The notes beneath the pieces were generated by a model. That model was not told the DNA's origin. It did not search any database and saw only the letters and a list, made by a program, of their open reading frames with translations. The position numbers and the translations under genes were made by a program. A stretch of 64,000 nucleotides of DNA from contig CAMGYJ010000009.1 of the NCBI GenBank assembly GCA_946122785.1, positions 23,223,633 through 23,287,632 on the forward strand, in the 5' to 3' direction. Shown here one piece after another: positions 23,164 to 33,810 of the stretch (position 1 is its first letter; each line of letters opens with the position of its first letter). The stretch comes from Linum tenue. Its lineage: Eukaryota > Streptophyta > Magnoliopsida > Malpighiales > Linaceae.

Positions 23164-24346
23164 TTGTGGACCCTAAGAAAATTTTATTTTATTGGACGGA
23201 AACAACCCCACCCCGAGGTCACTCCGGTCACCGGGGTCAAATACCTTGGATCACCTTGGGGTCACTCCGGCCACCTCGGGCTCACTCCGGTCACCCGGGT
23301 CAAATACCTTGGGTCCCCTTGGGGTCACTCCGGCCACCTCGGGCTCACTCCGGTCACCCGGGTCAAATACCTTGGGTCACTCCAGCCACCCCGGGGTCAA
23401 ATACCTTGGGGCACCCAGCCCACCCTGGGGTCACTCAGGCCACCCTGGGGTCAAATACCTTGGGTCACCTAGCCCATCTCGGGGTCACTCCGGTCAGCCG
23501 GGTCAAATACCTTGGGTCACCTTGGGGTCACTCAGGCCACCCCGGGGTCAAATACCTTGGGTCACCTTTGGGTCGCTCCGGCCACCTCGGGGTCAAATAC
23601 CTTGGGTCACCTTTGGGTCACTCCGGCCACCCTAGGGTCAAATACCTTGGGTCACTCCAGCCACCCCGGGGTCAAATACCTTGGGGCACCCAGCCCACCT
23701 TGGGGTCACTCAGTCCACCCTGGGGTCAAATACCTTGGGTCACCTAGCCCACCCCGGGGTCACTCCGGCCACCCGGGTCAAATACCTTGGGTCACCTTGG
23801 GGTCACTCAGGCCACCCTGGGGTCAAATACCTTGGGTCACCTTGGGGTCGCTTCGGCCACCCTGGGGTCAAATACCCTGGGTCGCCTCGGCTACCTTGGT
23901 CTCTCCGCCCACCCCAGGTCACCTCAACCTTTGGCCACGTACCCCCTCAACGTGTCTACCGACCAAACCACCAAGCTCTCGAAGGAGACACTTACTCCCT
24001 TCATGTTCGCCTAAGAGTCTCTATAAAAGGCCACTTCGTCTCTAGATTGAGGTAAGCAAAAATTCCCCATGCCTAGACTCGTGAACTCGCGCTATGATTA
24101 GCGCAAATATTCATTCTCAACTCCATTCCCTCATCTTTCTTTTCGAGATCATATTCCTCCCCACTCAGCACCCTCACTAACTTGAGCGTCGGAGAGTGTC
24201 CCCGCCGAGATCGGTTGGCGGACCCTTTTTGCAGGAGACGACCAGAGCTAACATCACGAGTGAAGTTCGAGGTGAAAGGTGGTCGTTGACCGACTCCGGT
24301 GCCCAGCATAAAAAATTCGACGTCGGCTACAACCCCGGCATCAACA
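23164..24346 (+). repeat. 5' LTR with minisatellite array
   Basis: Starts at TTGTGGACCC and ends CATCAACA. From about 23210 to 23900 it contains 14 units with the core GGTCAAATACCTTGGG alternating with GGTCACTCCGGCCACC. The TATA box CTATAAAAGG is at about 24021-24030, so the array lies in U3 upstream of the start site. All six-frame translations of the array look like proline- and glycine-rich proteins (PPRGH, LGSNTLGH) but are only the repeat read as codons. Confidence 0.92.
24021..24030 (+). promoter_or_regulatory. TATA box of the 5' LTR
   Basis: CTATAAAAGG, identical in the 3' LTR at about 32823-32832. The position just downstream of the minisatellite array fits a U3 promoter with the array as upstream sequence. 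Confidence 0.65.
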
Positions 24347-24366
24347 ATTGACGCCCACCATGGGGC
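24347..24366 (+). other. Primer-binding site of the Tat-lineage element
   Basis: ATTGACGCCCACCATGGGGC directly follows the LTR end. It resembles the TTGGCGCC-type primer-binding sequences of plant gypsy elements with one G-to-A change. Confidence 0.6.
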
Positions 24367-24414
24367 CCCGGAGCAAAAGGTTGAAAAAAACCTAGCGCCA
24401 CTACTTCGCTCAGG

Positions 24415-25690
24415 ATGGAGTCTCAAAGCTCCCTCCACCCCCAAACTGGTGGCGGAGTTCGAGATAAAGAGCCAGCTCCTCCACCGTCTGTTGAAGAACT
24501 TCAAGCCCAAGTTGAGCAGTTGAAAGCCTAAGTCCAAGCATTGACATCAGCTCCTCCTCCAACCCATGGGTTGCATGCCAGCTCTAGCCACCAACCGGAG
24601 ACCACCGGAGGGTCAGCCTACCCCAATGGGACGTCAATCCCTCCTCCACCTCCCCAACCAGGGAATCTCTCATACCTTGAGGCCCACCTAACTCCCAGTT
24701 TCATGGCGGACCCTGGGCACGGCAAGCCTTTGGCCCGTTCAATCCTGGATCAGCCCAACCCCCCGAACTTCCAAATGCCTCACCACCTTCCAGAATACTA
24801 CGACACTTCCGACCCAGAGGATCACCTCAGTGCCTTCCAGATTTTGATGCCTTTCGTGGGGTCATCTGACGCTACCATGTGCATTTCAATGGTATACTCA
24901 GTTGCGAAATGGCATAATCACCAGCTTTGAGGAGTTCGCCACCCTCTTTCGAGCCAAGTATTTTCCCCAGAAACGGCCAAATGTGGATGTGTCTCGCCTC
25001 ATGAGCACTAAACAAAGAGAGTACGAGACCCTTAAGGAGTATTACTCTCGATTTAGCACGATTGCTGTCGGGGTTACCAATCTAACCACAGAAAATGCAA
25101 CTCATGCCCTCGTATTTGGAACAAGCAACTCTCTTCTCCGAGCGTCACTCATAAAGCGGCGTCCCCGCAACATGATGGATCTCTAGGAACGGGTGTCCAA
25201 ATACATCGCCCTCGATGAAACCTTACAAGAGGCAGCTCCCCCAAAGCGTGCTCGGTCACCGTAAAAAAGGAAACGAGAACCCTCACCTCCACATCGTCCA
25301 GACCACCAAAGTCTCGTGACCAATAACAAGGTCGCTCTCCGTCTGGCCAAGGCAGGGGGGCACGTCGAGATAGGCGTCGGGAGGAGTCAATCCCTAAGCC
25401 TGACCGGACTTTCACCCCACTAACGGAGTCCCGCAAGACCATTCTTCAGATAATCCAGGAGAAGAAGATCCACATATCCTGGCCAAACCCCATAACAAAA
25501 GAACCTCGGAAAGGGAAACACAAGTACTGTGATTTCCACCGGGGATATGGCCATGACACCGAGCGATGTTGGACATTAAAAAACTACATCGAAGACCTGG
25601 TACAGGAAGGTCACCTGAAGAAATACATTGGGAACCCGGAGAGCCGCCCTCAAGAAGTAGCACCGGCAGATCGAGGAAAGGCACCACAGG
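24415..25690 (+). pseudogene. gypsy gag with zinc-finger-like motif, broken
   Basis: Starts ATG at 24415 (MESQSSLHPQTGG). An in-frame TAA at 24529-24531 interrupts a coiled-coil-like stretch. The frame then runs PPPPPQPG, PFVGSSDATMCISMVYS and breaks near 24900, where a small deletion shifts it to SFEEFATLFRAKYFP, then YETLKEYYSRF. Around 25525-25580 the motif CDFHRGYGHDTERC appears, the CX2HX4HX4C pattern of Tat-lineage Gag. At least three lesions are present. Gag would form the particle and bind RNA. Confidence 0.85.
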
Positions 25691-25710
25691 GCGGTGGGAT
25701 ACTCGGAGTC

Positions 25711-27759
25711 GTGGATGTCATCCACGGGGACGCTGGTTTGAGCAATGCTAACAGAAAGCCACTCTCGACCTGCGGTCAAGCAATGGTGGGGTCAACATCC
25801 TCTATCGCGGGGACTCCCACAATTTCCTTTGATGTCAAAGACTTGGACGAAGTCACCCACCCCCATGATGACCCGCTAGTGATTGAGGCTGTGGCTGCAG
25901 ACTACAAGGTCAAACAAATCTTGGTGGATGGAGGTAGCTCGGCGGATCTCCTGTTTTACCCTGCTTACCTCTCCCTGGGGTACCGCCAAGACCAATGCCG
26001 GCCCGCCAAAATTTGCTTGGTCGGTTTCTCAGGAACTCAGGTACCCATGATCGGGACGCTCCCACTATGTGTTCGTGTTGGAGAAGGGGACCAAATTGCA
26101 GAGACTGTCACCAACTTTCACATCGTAGATTGCCCATCAGTATACAATTGCATTCTAGGGCGACCTTTTTTACATCAACTCCGAGCAGTCCCCTACACAT
26201 TCCACCTCTGCCTTAAGTTTCCAACAAACACTGGCATTGGATGTGTTCGGGGAGATCAAGCTCTTGCCAAACAGTTTTGCACACTTTCTTTACAAAAGAA
26301 AGCAGTTGTCAACATTGACGCCCGAGAAGAAGGCATTCGTCTCGTTCCCATCGACCCAGATGAGGATTTTCCTATCTCCGAGGGGCACACTGTCCGCATA
26401 TCTACAGCATGGCCTCGTGAGGCACTTCAATCTCTTTTGACACTTCTCCAAGAGTTTGAAGAGGTTTTTGCCTGGGGGCCAGAGGACATGCCCGGTGTCG
26501 ACCGCCGGGTGGCAGAACATGCGCTTGGAATTTCTCCTGGCAGCCGCCCCATACAACAAAAGCGACGCAATTTTGCTTGGGAAAGACGTCAAGCAGTGGC
26601 TGAAGAAGTCTCAAGGCTTCTCAAAGCAAAATTCATTCAGGAAGTTCTCTATCCAACATGGCTCGCAAACGTGGTAATGGCGAAGAAGTCAAATGGCCAA
26701 TGGCGAATGTGTGTCGACTTTACAGATCTCAATAAGGCCTGCCCCAAAGACCCGTATCCTCTCCCAAAGATTGACCAGCTGGTCGATGCTACTGCTGGCC
26801 ACCAATTTCTCAGCTTCCTAGATATGTTCTTAGGGTATCATCAAATCCCCATGAGAAAGGAGGACCAAGAGAAAACTGCATTCATGACACCTATGGGCAA
26901 CTATTGCTACAAGGTGATGCCTTTTGGGCTAAAAAATGTCGGCGCCACATACCAACGAATGGTGGACCGCATTTTTGCCCGTCATCTAGGGAGAAATCTG
27001 GAGGCTTATGTCGATGACATCTTGATAAAAAGCGAGGGTGTAGATGAGCACCTAGAGGACTTGAGGGAGTCCCTCAACACTATGCGCCTATACGACCTTC
27101 ACCTTAACCCAAAGAAGTGTGCCTTTGGGGCCATCGCTGGGAAGTTTCTTGGTTTCATGCTCACTCAAAGGGGTATCAAGGCCAACCCACGTCAAATCGA
27201 TGCCATTCTCCAAATGTCACCACCAACCAAAGGAAGGGAAGTCCAAGTCCTCACAGGACGGATCGACGCCCTCAATCGATTCATCGCCCGTTCCGGAGAT
27301 CAGTGCGCTCCAGTCTTCGCTACTCTCAAAGGGGCTAGTAAAACCTTTGTATGGACACCTGAGTGTGAGAAGGCATTCGAAGAATTGAAAAATTATCTGG
27401 TCACCCCTCCTGTACTATCCACCCCTCTGAATAATGAAGTTCTCTATCTTTACATTGCCGTGTCGCCTAAGGCGGTTAGTGCAGTCTTGGTGCGGAAAGA
27501 CCACGATGGGCGAGAACACCCTGTATACTACACAAGCAAAACGCTCCTGGATGCTGAGACAAGATACACGCCGGTTGAGCAAGCTGCACTCGCCGTTGTT
27601 ATTGCCTCTCGAAAACTGCGCCCCTACTTCCAGAGTCATGCCATTTGTGTCCTAACACACCTCCCTCTTAGACGCCTTCTCCAAAAAATGGACATCTCCG
27701 GACGAATGGTCAATTGGACAGTAGAGTTGAGTGAGTTCGATATCACCTTCCTTCCGTGA
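25711..27759 (+). pseudogene. gypsy pol, first part: protease, reverse transcriptase, RNase H
   Basis: A 682-residue open frame, continuous upstream with the end of gag. The protease has ILVDGGSSADLL at about 25918-25955, and the common D(S/T)G motif reads DGG. The reverse transcriptase runs KSNGQWRMCVDFTDLNKACP, then PLPKIDQLVDAT, VMPFGLKNVGATYQRMVD and the catalytic YVDD at 27007-27018. RNase H follows (TPVEQAALAVV). The frame ends in TGA at 27757-27759, where the next codons (TAIKSQVLADFVV) continue the same polyprotein, so the stop is a nonsense mutation, probably of an arginine CGA. The rest of pol continues after it. Confidence 0.9.
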
Positions 27760-29180
27760 ACAGCCATCAAATCACAAGTACTTGCTGATTTTGTTGTCGA
27801 AGGAGAAAGTTTTTGCTCTCCACCAGAAGCTGAAACATGGCAGTTGTATGTTGACGGAGTCTCTAACAAGTCTGGTGCAGGGGCGGGCATCCTGCTAATA
27901 AGCCCATTGGGTGTCGCTCACGAGCTCGCCATCAGGTTCACCACCCTAAAAACAAACAATGCAGCCGAATATGAGGCCTTACTAGCTGGGTTATCCATGA
28001 CACAAGAGTTGTGGGTGCAACGGGTACTTGTCAAGTCTGATTCAACACTTGTGGTCAACCAAGTCATGGGGGCCTTTGAAACTCGAGAACCTACACTTGC
28101 CGCCTACGCTGGGGCGGTGCAAGCGGCTCTTGCCGACTTTGCTCATGCCCAAATCATCCATATTGCTCGTGAAGATAATCTCCATGTTGATGCGCTCTCC
28201 AAGTTAGCAACCGCTAGAGATTTCGTAGATGAGCGACACGTGGTACTGGAGCGTCGCCCAGCGTTATTGTGTGCTCAGACAGAAATGGGTCCCCTCCAAC
28301 ATGATTGGCGTAGACCCCTCCTAGAATACCTCCGCAATGGAATCCTTCCCAGTGACCGAAAGGAGGCCATTCGCCTTAAAAGGAGGGCCCCTTTGTACAC
28401 ATTGATTGAAAATGACCTTTATCGAAAACGTTTTGCTGACCCATACCTGAGATGTCTTAGTAAAAGGGAAGCCTATTTTTCCCTTCAGGAAGTCCATGAG
28501 GGATCGTGTGCCATGCACGTCGATCCACAAAGCCTGGAAAAAACCCTCCTCCGCCAAGGTTATTATTGGCCAACACTTCGTCGAGATGCCAGTGCATACG
28601 TCAAAGCATGTCCCAAGTGTCAGGTGGTGGCCCATGTTCCTCATGCGCCAACCGCACCCATGCAAGGCAATCTCAACCCTTGGCCTTTCTCCCAATGGGG
28701 GATGGATTTTCTTGGCCCCTTCCCTAGAGCTCCCGGCAATAAGAAGTGGCTTATAGTCGCAATCGACTATTTCACTAAATGGATTGAAGCAGAAGCTCTC
28801 ACGGGAATGACGGCTCAGAAGGTACAGAAATTCCTATGGAATAATATAATATGTCGGTTCAGCCTCCCTCACACAATTGTGCTCGACCAAGGCACGCAAT
28901 TCCAGAGTGATGAGCTCCAAACTTACTGTGCTCCTTACAGAATCCTCCTCAGATATGCTTCTGTTGCCTACCCACAAGCCAATGGTCAGGCGAGTCTGCC
29001 AACAAGAGCATCTTGAGGGGTTTAAAAACCCGTTTGGATACTGCTAAGGGAAGATGGGCTGAGGAGCTCCCGCATGTTTTATAGGCTCACAGGACCACCT
29101 ACAAGAACGCCACCGGTGACACGCCTTATGCACTCACATATGGTACCGATGTTGTGCTACCAATCGAGATGGAGTTAGCC
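27760..29180 (+). pseudogene. gypsy pol, second part: second RNase H and integrase
   Basis: After the stop the frame continues with a second, archaeal-type RNase H: LYVDGVSNKSGAGAG, NNAAEYEALLAGL, VKSDSTLVVNQV and REDNLHVDALSKLA. The integrase follows: zinc-binding H...H...CPKC at about 28495-28620, the core aspartates in WGMDFLGPFP (28698) and VLDQGTQFQS (28881), then AYPQANGQA. At about 28992 one base is lost and the frame shifts; ESANKSILRGLKTRLDTAKG and AHRTTYKNATGDTPYALTYG continue in another frame with one more stop. Two RNase H domains are the hallmark of Tat-lineage gypsy elements. The integrase C-terminal tail is not recognisable after about 29180. Confidence 0.9.
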
Positions 29181-29555
29181 TCATAAACTAGGTGCATCCC
29201 CCATAAACTCTCCACGCGGTATCCCCACACTACCCCCTGTCGGCTCAGAAATGAGCAATCTACCGCAACCTTGAGATGCCTCCTCCTCGGACTCCAGGAC
29301 AATTCTCCTACTTCGACGGTTCCCCTAGTCGCCCATAGATGAATCACCCTGAACACGAGAAAGAGAACCCTCTCGGGTAGTCGGGGTAAGTCTCCGACGA
29401 GTCGCCCATGGAGTCGTTCTCTCACCAGCCGCTACTCTCGGAGAACGCCTCTCCTACTTCGGGATCCACGGAGCTCCATATCTGCCCAGAAGAGGTTCAT
29501 ATGTGAAAGTGAATTGAAGCGAGATAAAAATAGTATAAAAAGACATGGCCATGGT
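29181..29555. other. Spacer between pol and the antisense ORF
   Basis: No domain is readable in any frame. The end of integrase should lie here and appears to be degraded or deleted. Confidence 0.35.
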
Positions 29556-30398
29556 TCACTCTATGTTTCTCCTATCAGAACCATATACATCATCAATCAG
29601 AGTAGCCACCGACGCAGCCGTGTGAGCCTGAACAAAACCGGTCTTAAAGACTCGGGTCGCCATTATGCCAAGCTCCCCCTGAAGCAAGGGCTTCGACGCA
29701 TCCTTATTAACAACACTCCTCCCGTCGGGGATGCTAGCCCTCCCACGAACTAAGCCTCTTGAAGGTGGGCGGAAGAAGAAAAACCTATCACGCCATGCTC
29801 CATCACCACCATAAATCTCACTAACCATGACAGGCACCTTAGGTCTACGTGCTAGGCGCCAGCCACCACTAAACGACTGCAGCTGGAAGCAGCAATGAAA
29901 TAAATCTGAAGAGGGCCACACACTAGCAGCCCGACAACGGGAAATGAACATCGCAACATGAAGCCAGAAGGTAGGAACCATGGAGCTAGTGGAAATGTTC
30001 CACTCCTCCATCACCTCACCAAGCCACTCGGGGAGGGGTGGACGAAAACCATACACCAGTGACTGGTAGTGCAGCCCGTACCATCCTGGACCTCCATCAG
30101 AGATCGTGGACCCCACTGTTGGGATAGCAAACTCCCAGCCCGGACTAAGAATGAAACTCGAAAAAGCATTGCGCAAGCGAGACATCTCACTTGCCACAAA
30201 TGACGGATCAGCCCGGGTCACTAGGACCCCTGGAGCGGCCCCCTGGGGATACGTCTCTACCAGTAGGCAGATGTGAATCCCCTGTGTATCGCTAACCTGT
30301 GAGGTATGATGGATGTCCTCTGGAGTGGCAACATCAGCTCTCACGATCCTCCTGTTAGCTGCAGAAGCCTCCTCTCCTCCCTCTGCATCTCTCTTCAA
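29556..30398 (-). CDS. Antisense ORF of the Tat-lineage element, Transposase_28-like
   Basis: A 280-residue frame on the strand opposite to gag-pol, between pol and the 3' LTR. Tat-lineage elements are known to carry such an extra ORF whose product is annotated as putative gypsy-type transposon domain (PF04195); its role is unknown. The matching part is about residues 75-165: SPGWEFAIPTVG, GWYGLHYQSLVYGFRPPLP, MVPTFWLHVAMFISRC and the tryptophan-rich end. The first codons are not conserved-looking. An overlapping frame upstream (30537-30400) and a donor-like GTATGT at 30645-30640 with an AG at about 30551 suggest that the true N-terminus is spliced and has since been frameshifted. The family match is from memory of the pattern and needs a profile search. 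Confidence 0.6.
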   Translation of the reverse strand: MKRDAEGGEEASAANRRIVRADVATPEDIHHTSQVSDTQGIHICLLVETYPQGAAPGVLVTRADPSFVASEMSRLRNAFSSFILSPGWEFAIPTVGSTISDGGPGWYGLHYQSLVYGFRPPLPEWLGEVMEEWNISTSSMVPTFWLHVAMFISRCRAASVWPSSDLFHCCFQLQSFSGGWRLARRPKVPVMVSEIYGGDGAWRDRFFFFRPPSRGLVRGRASIPDGRSVVNKDASKPLLQGELGIMATRVFKTGFVQAHTAASVATLIDDVYGSDRRNIE

Positions 30399-30730
30399 CC
30401 ACCTTCTCGATCATTCCTTCGACAACCACCCCACTAGCCTCAACCGCAATCCCTGCTCGGCTGGTCACTTTTGCCTCCTCAACATGATATGCCTCCCTCA
30501 TATCACAAGCATAATCCATTGATTCCGTAGTAATCACTGGCGTATCACAAAAATATGCCTATCTCACTAACTATGATGATCTAAACTAGATTCTTTGTAC
30601 CGGCGTGTGAGGAAAATGAGAAGGCGAGTGGAAGACATACCTTATACGATGGGATGCGACGAAATGCCCCTTCACCTCCCGCTTCAAAATGACACTGCCA
30701 CCCGGTATGGTGGAAAAGGATGGGTTCAAG
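30399..30730 (-). pseudogene. Possible upstream exons of the antisense ORF
   Basis: On the minus strand a short frame (TTESMDYACDMREAYHVEEA) ends overlapping the 280-residue frame by a frameshift. Upstream of it, ATCGTATAAG followed by GTATGT at 30645-30640 looks like a splice donor, and the acceptor candidate GCCAG is at about 30551. A hAT MITE at 30731 abuts the putative first exon. The reading is speculative. Confidence 0.3.
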
Positions 30731-31360
30731 TAGGGGTGGGAAAACGATTGCGGTTTTGCGGTTAAACCGCAACCGCACCGAATAAGAGCGGTTTGTGGTT
30801 AACCGCAAACCGTTTAAAAGGGTCTTTATTCGGTAACAGTTAGTGATATTGGCTCTTTTGCGATTTGTGGACTAACCGCACACCGCACCGAATAAGTAAC
30901 TCCACCGAATAACTAACCGAGTAAGAGTATACCCAACCCAAACCCAACCCATCCAACAACCCAAAATGAATTTTCCAAGTGCATTTTCCGTATTAGAACT
31001 TAATGTGGATGGTTTCTTTTGGATGTTTAGAACTGAATTATGTTTCTAACTTTTTCAGGTGCATTTTCCTTGTTTTAGTGTTAATTTATCAAGTGCATGT
31101 TGCTGGATTTTACAAGTTAATTCGGTTTTTGTTGCGGTTTTATTTCATTTCGCGGTTTTTTACACCGTTTAACTCTTAACCGCGGTGTGCGGTTTAAAGT
31201 GCAGTTAACCGCAATTAACCGCTAACCGTGATTTGCGGTTAGTGGTTAACCGCAAACCGTTTGCATTGCGTTAACGGTGGGTGGTTTTCCCCTTGTGCGG
31301 TGGCGGTTAACCGCGCTTATTCGGTGCAGTTAACTGCAACCGCACCGTTTCCCACCCCTA
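30731..31360. mobile_element. hAT-type MITE, 630 bp
   Basis: Ends TAGGGGTGGGAAA and TTTCCCACCCCTA are perfect inverted repeats. GGTTCAAG duplicates on both sides (30723-30730 and 31361-31368). The interior consists largely of GGTTAACCGC and AACCGCAAACCG motifs in both orientations. No protein. It inserted into the 3' internal region of the gypsy element and is therefore younger than it. Confidence 0.93.
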
Positions 31361-31931
31361 GGTTCAAGGAAGGATGTCAGAGCTTGAAGTGGGCAAAGGA
31401 GTGGGGAAAGAGTGGAGGGGAATGGGGCAGAGGAATTGGAGAAGTGAAGGATGGGGAGGAGGTGGGAAAAGTAAGGGATGGAGAAGAGGTGGGAGAAATG
31501 GCTTTATATAGCCACACTAGTCCACCTTCCAACACCTCAACACTTGTGACGTAATAAATACGGCACAAATTTCCCGATGGTCAACTCTCAATATACGTGA
31601 GACATTAACCTGACACAATTTCCACCAAGTCAAACACCATAACCATTAATATGGTGAAGAACACATTAATCATCTCATCTTCCTCCACTAACTTTGATAA
31701 ACCTTTACCCCCCTCCTGCTGGTAACGGTGTCAACAATTATCTCCGCTCGAGATACCGAGCCTTCTCTCGTGATAGCGATCCACGAATTGGCTCGGACTC
31801 CATCAGATAAGGAAAAGTGTCAATAAAACATGGACCCCCATTAAACCGTTGGCCTAACAAATGGCAAAAGGATAGAATTGCCAATGGGAAATTTCGATAA
31901 AATTGAAATTCCCACCGTCAAGGGGGGCAAC
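31361..31931 (+). other. 3' internal region and polypurine tract of the gypsy element
   Basis: GA-rich to about 31500, then without ORFs. AAGGGGGGCAAC at 31919-31930 directly precedes the 3' LTR and is the probable polypurine tract for plus-strand DNA synthesis. Confidence 0.5.
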
Positions 31932-33149
31932 TAGTGGACCCAAAGAAAATTTTATTTTATTGGACGGAAACAACCCCACCCCGAGGTCACTCCGGTCACC
32001 CGGGTCAAATACCTTGGGTCGGCTTGGGGTCACTCCGGCCACCTCGGGCTCGCTCCGGTCACCCGTGTCAAATACCTTGGGTCCCCTTGGGGTCACTCAG
32101 GTCGCCTCGGGCTCACTCCGGTCAGCCGGGTCAAATACCTTGGGTCACTCCAACCACCCCGGGGTCAAATACCTTGGGGCACCCAGCCCACATTGGGGTC
32201 ACTCAAGCCACCCTGGGGTCAAATACCTTGGGTCACCTAGCCCACCCCGGGGTCACTCCAGTCACCCGGGTCAAATACCTTGGGGTCACTCAGGCCACCC
32301 CGGGGTCAAATACCTTAGGTCACCTTTGGGTCGCTCCGGCCACCTCGGGGTCAAATACCTTGGGTCACCTTTGGGTCACTCCGGCCACCCTGGGGTCAAA
32401 TACCTTGGGTCACTCCAGCCACCCCGGGGTCAAATACCTTGGGGCACCCAGCCCACCTTGGGGTCACTCAGGCCACCCTGGGGTCAAATACCTTGGGTCA
32501 CCTAGCCCACCCCAGGGTCACTCCGGTCACCCGGGTCAAATACCTTGGGTCACTTTGGGATCACTCCGGCCACCCCTGGGTCAAATACCTTGGGTCACCT
32601 TGGGGTCACTCAGGCCACCCCGGGGTCAAATACCTTGGGTCACCTTTGGGTCGCTCCGGCCACCCCGAGGTCAAATACCCTGGGTCACCTTGGCTACCTT
32701 GGTCTCTCCGCCCACCCCAGGTCACCTCAACCATTGGCCACGTACCCCCTCAACGTGTCCACCGACCAAACCACCAAGCTCTCGAAGGAGACACGTACTC
32801 CCTTCATGTTCGCCTGAGAGCCTCTATAAAAGGCCACTTCGTCTCCAGATTGAGGTAAGCAAAAATTCCCCATGCCTAGACTCGTGAACTCGCGCTATGA
32901 TTAGCGCAGATATTCATTCTCAACTCCATTCCCTCATTTTTCTTTTCGAGATCATATTCCTCCCCATTCAGCACCCTCACTAACTTGAGCGTCGGAGAGT
33001 GTCCCCGCCGAGATCGGCCAGCGGACCCTTTTTGCAAGAGACAGCCGGAGCTAACATCACGAGTGAAGTTCGAGGTGAAAGGTGGCCGTCGACCGACTCC
33101 GGTGCCCAACATAAAAAATTTGACGTCGGCTATAACCCCGGCATCAATA
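31932..33149 (+). repeat. 3' LTR with minisatellite array
   Basis: Parallel to the 5' LTR from GTGGACCC to CATCAATA. The array at about 31980-32690 has 15 GGTCAAATACC units against 14 in the 5' LTR, and unit order differs near the left end. The TATA box CTATAAAAGG is at about 32823-32832. Confidence 0.92.
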
Positions 33150-33154
33150 AGTTC

Positions 33155-33810
33155 CTTGCAGGAGTTGTGTGTTTTCTTTTGATAATAACTTTTATCCATG
33201 AATAATCAAGATGTTGTAAACCTTATGTTGTATGTTGTCTTTTTTAATATTTGTAGTAATTGAATAATTTGAATTTTTTCATGGTACCAAATAAATGATT
33301 GAGGTAATTACTATTATTTTATATTCTATTGATGTCATCCGGTCAACGGGCGGGTCCAAATCTAGTGACTTGTATACGAGTTCGTTGGCCACAAAGAACA
33401 ATGTAGGGATATATGTGTGTTTTGCAATTTTACGTGGCTCCTAAAAATAATAATATGCAAAGGTTAAAACAAATAATTATAAAATAAAAAAATTATTATC
33501 AATATTTAAAACAAAAATAATTATAACCGAAGACCTATTAGGTAAGAAAATATATGTGCCTCAAAATATAGTATTAGTGGCAAATACTAATGCCACTAAA
33601 ATGGAAAGAGAAAGCAACAAAATAGTCATTCAAAAGTGAATTTAGCAACATAAATATTTGCCTCAAATCTCATAATCAGAAACTCATCATATTTGTCTCC
33701 AACATCTCTCTTTAAAGAGAATTAGCGGCAACAATTGGCAGCACCCATTTATGTGCCACAATTAGTCTGTAGAGACACATAAGTCACTTACAATAACAAT
33801 AGCAAAGGTC
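33155..33810. other. AT-rich spacer
   Basis: No coding sequence. The part 33530-33770 has motifs (GGCAAATACTAATGCCAC, GCGGCAACAATTGGCAGC) like those at 7740-7900, so a related DNA transposon terminus may be present. Confidence 0.3.

Larger units (their letters stand above)
23164..33149 (+). mobile_element. Tat-lineage Ty3/gypsy retrotransposon, nearly full length
   Basis: Two LTRs (23164-24346 and about 31932-33149) enclose gag, a long pol and an antisense ORF. AGTTC flanks both ends (23159-23163 and 33150-33154), a five-base target-site duplication. A primer-binding site follows the 5' LTR, and a polypurine tract (AAGGGGGG near 31920) precedes the 3' LTR. Two RNase H domains in pol and an ORF on the opposite strand before the 3' LTR place it in the Tat lineage. 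Several stops and frameshifts make it non-autonomous. In about 300 aligned bases at the LTR ends I count about a dozen differences, so the insertion is not recent. Confidence 0.93.

Noticed and set aside
23210..23900. CRISPR-like regular array
   Set aside because: The units vary in length and have no unique spacers; the same array is in the partner LTR of a plant retrotransposon.
23164..24055. Several overlapping ORFs of 75-193 residues rich in proline, glycine and histidine
   Set aside because: They are translations of the LTR minisatellite in all frames; the same occurs in the 3' LTR. No start context or domain.
31903..32887. 200- and 317-residue repeat ORFs
   Set aside because: Same reason: the 3' LTR array read as codons.
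33345..33366. Possible Helitron end with CTAG
   Set aside because: The hairpin is weak and can be drawn on either strand; no convincing orientation.
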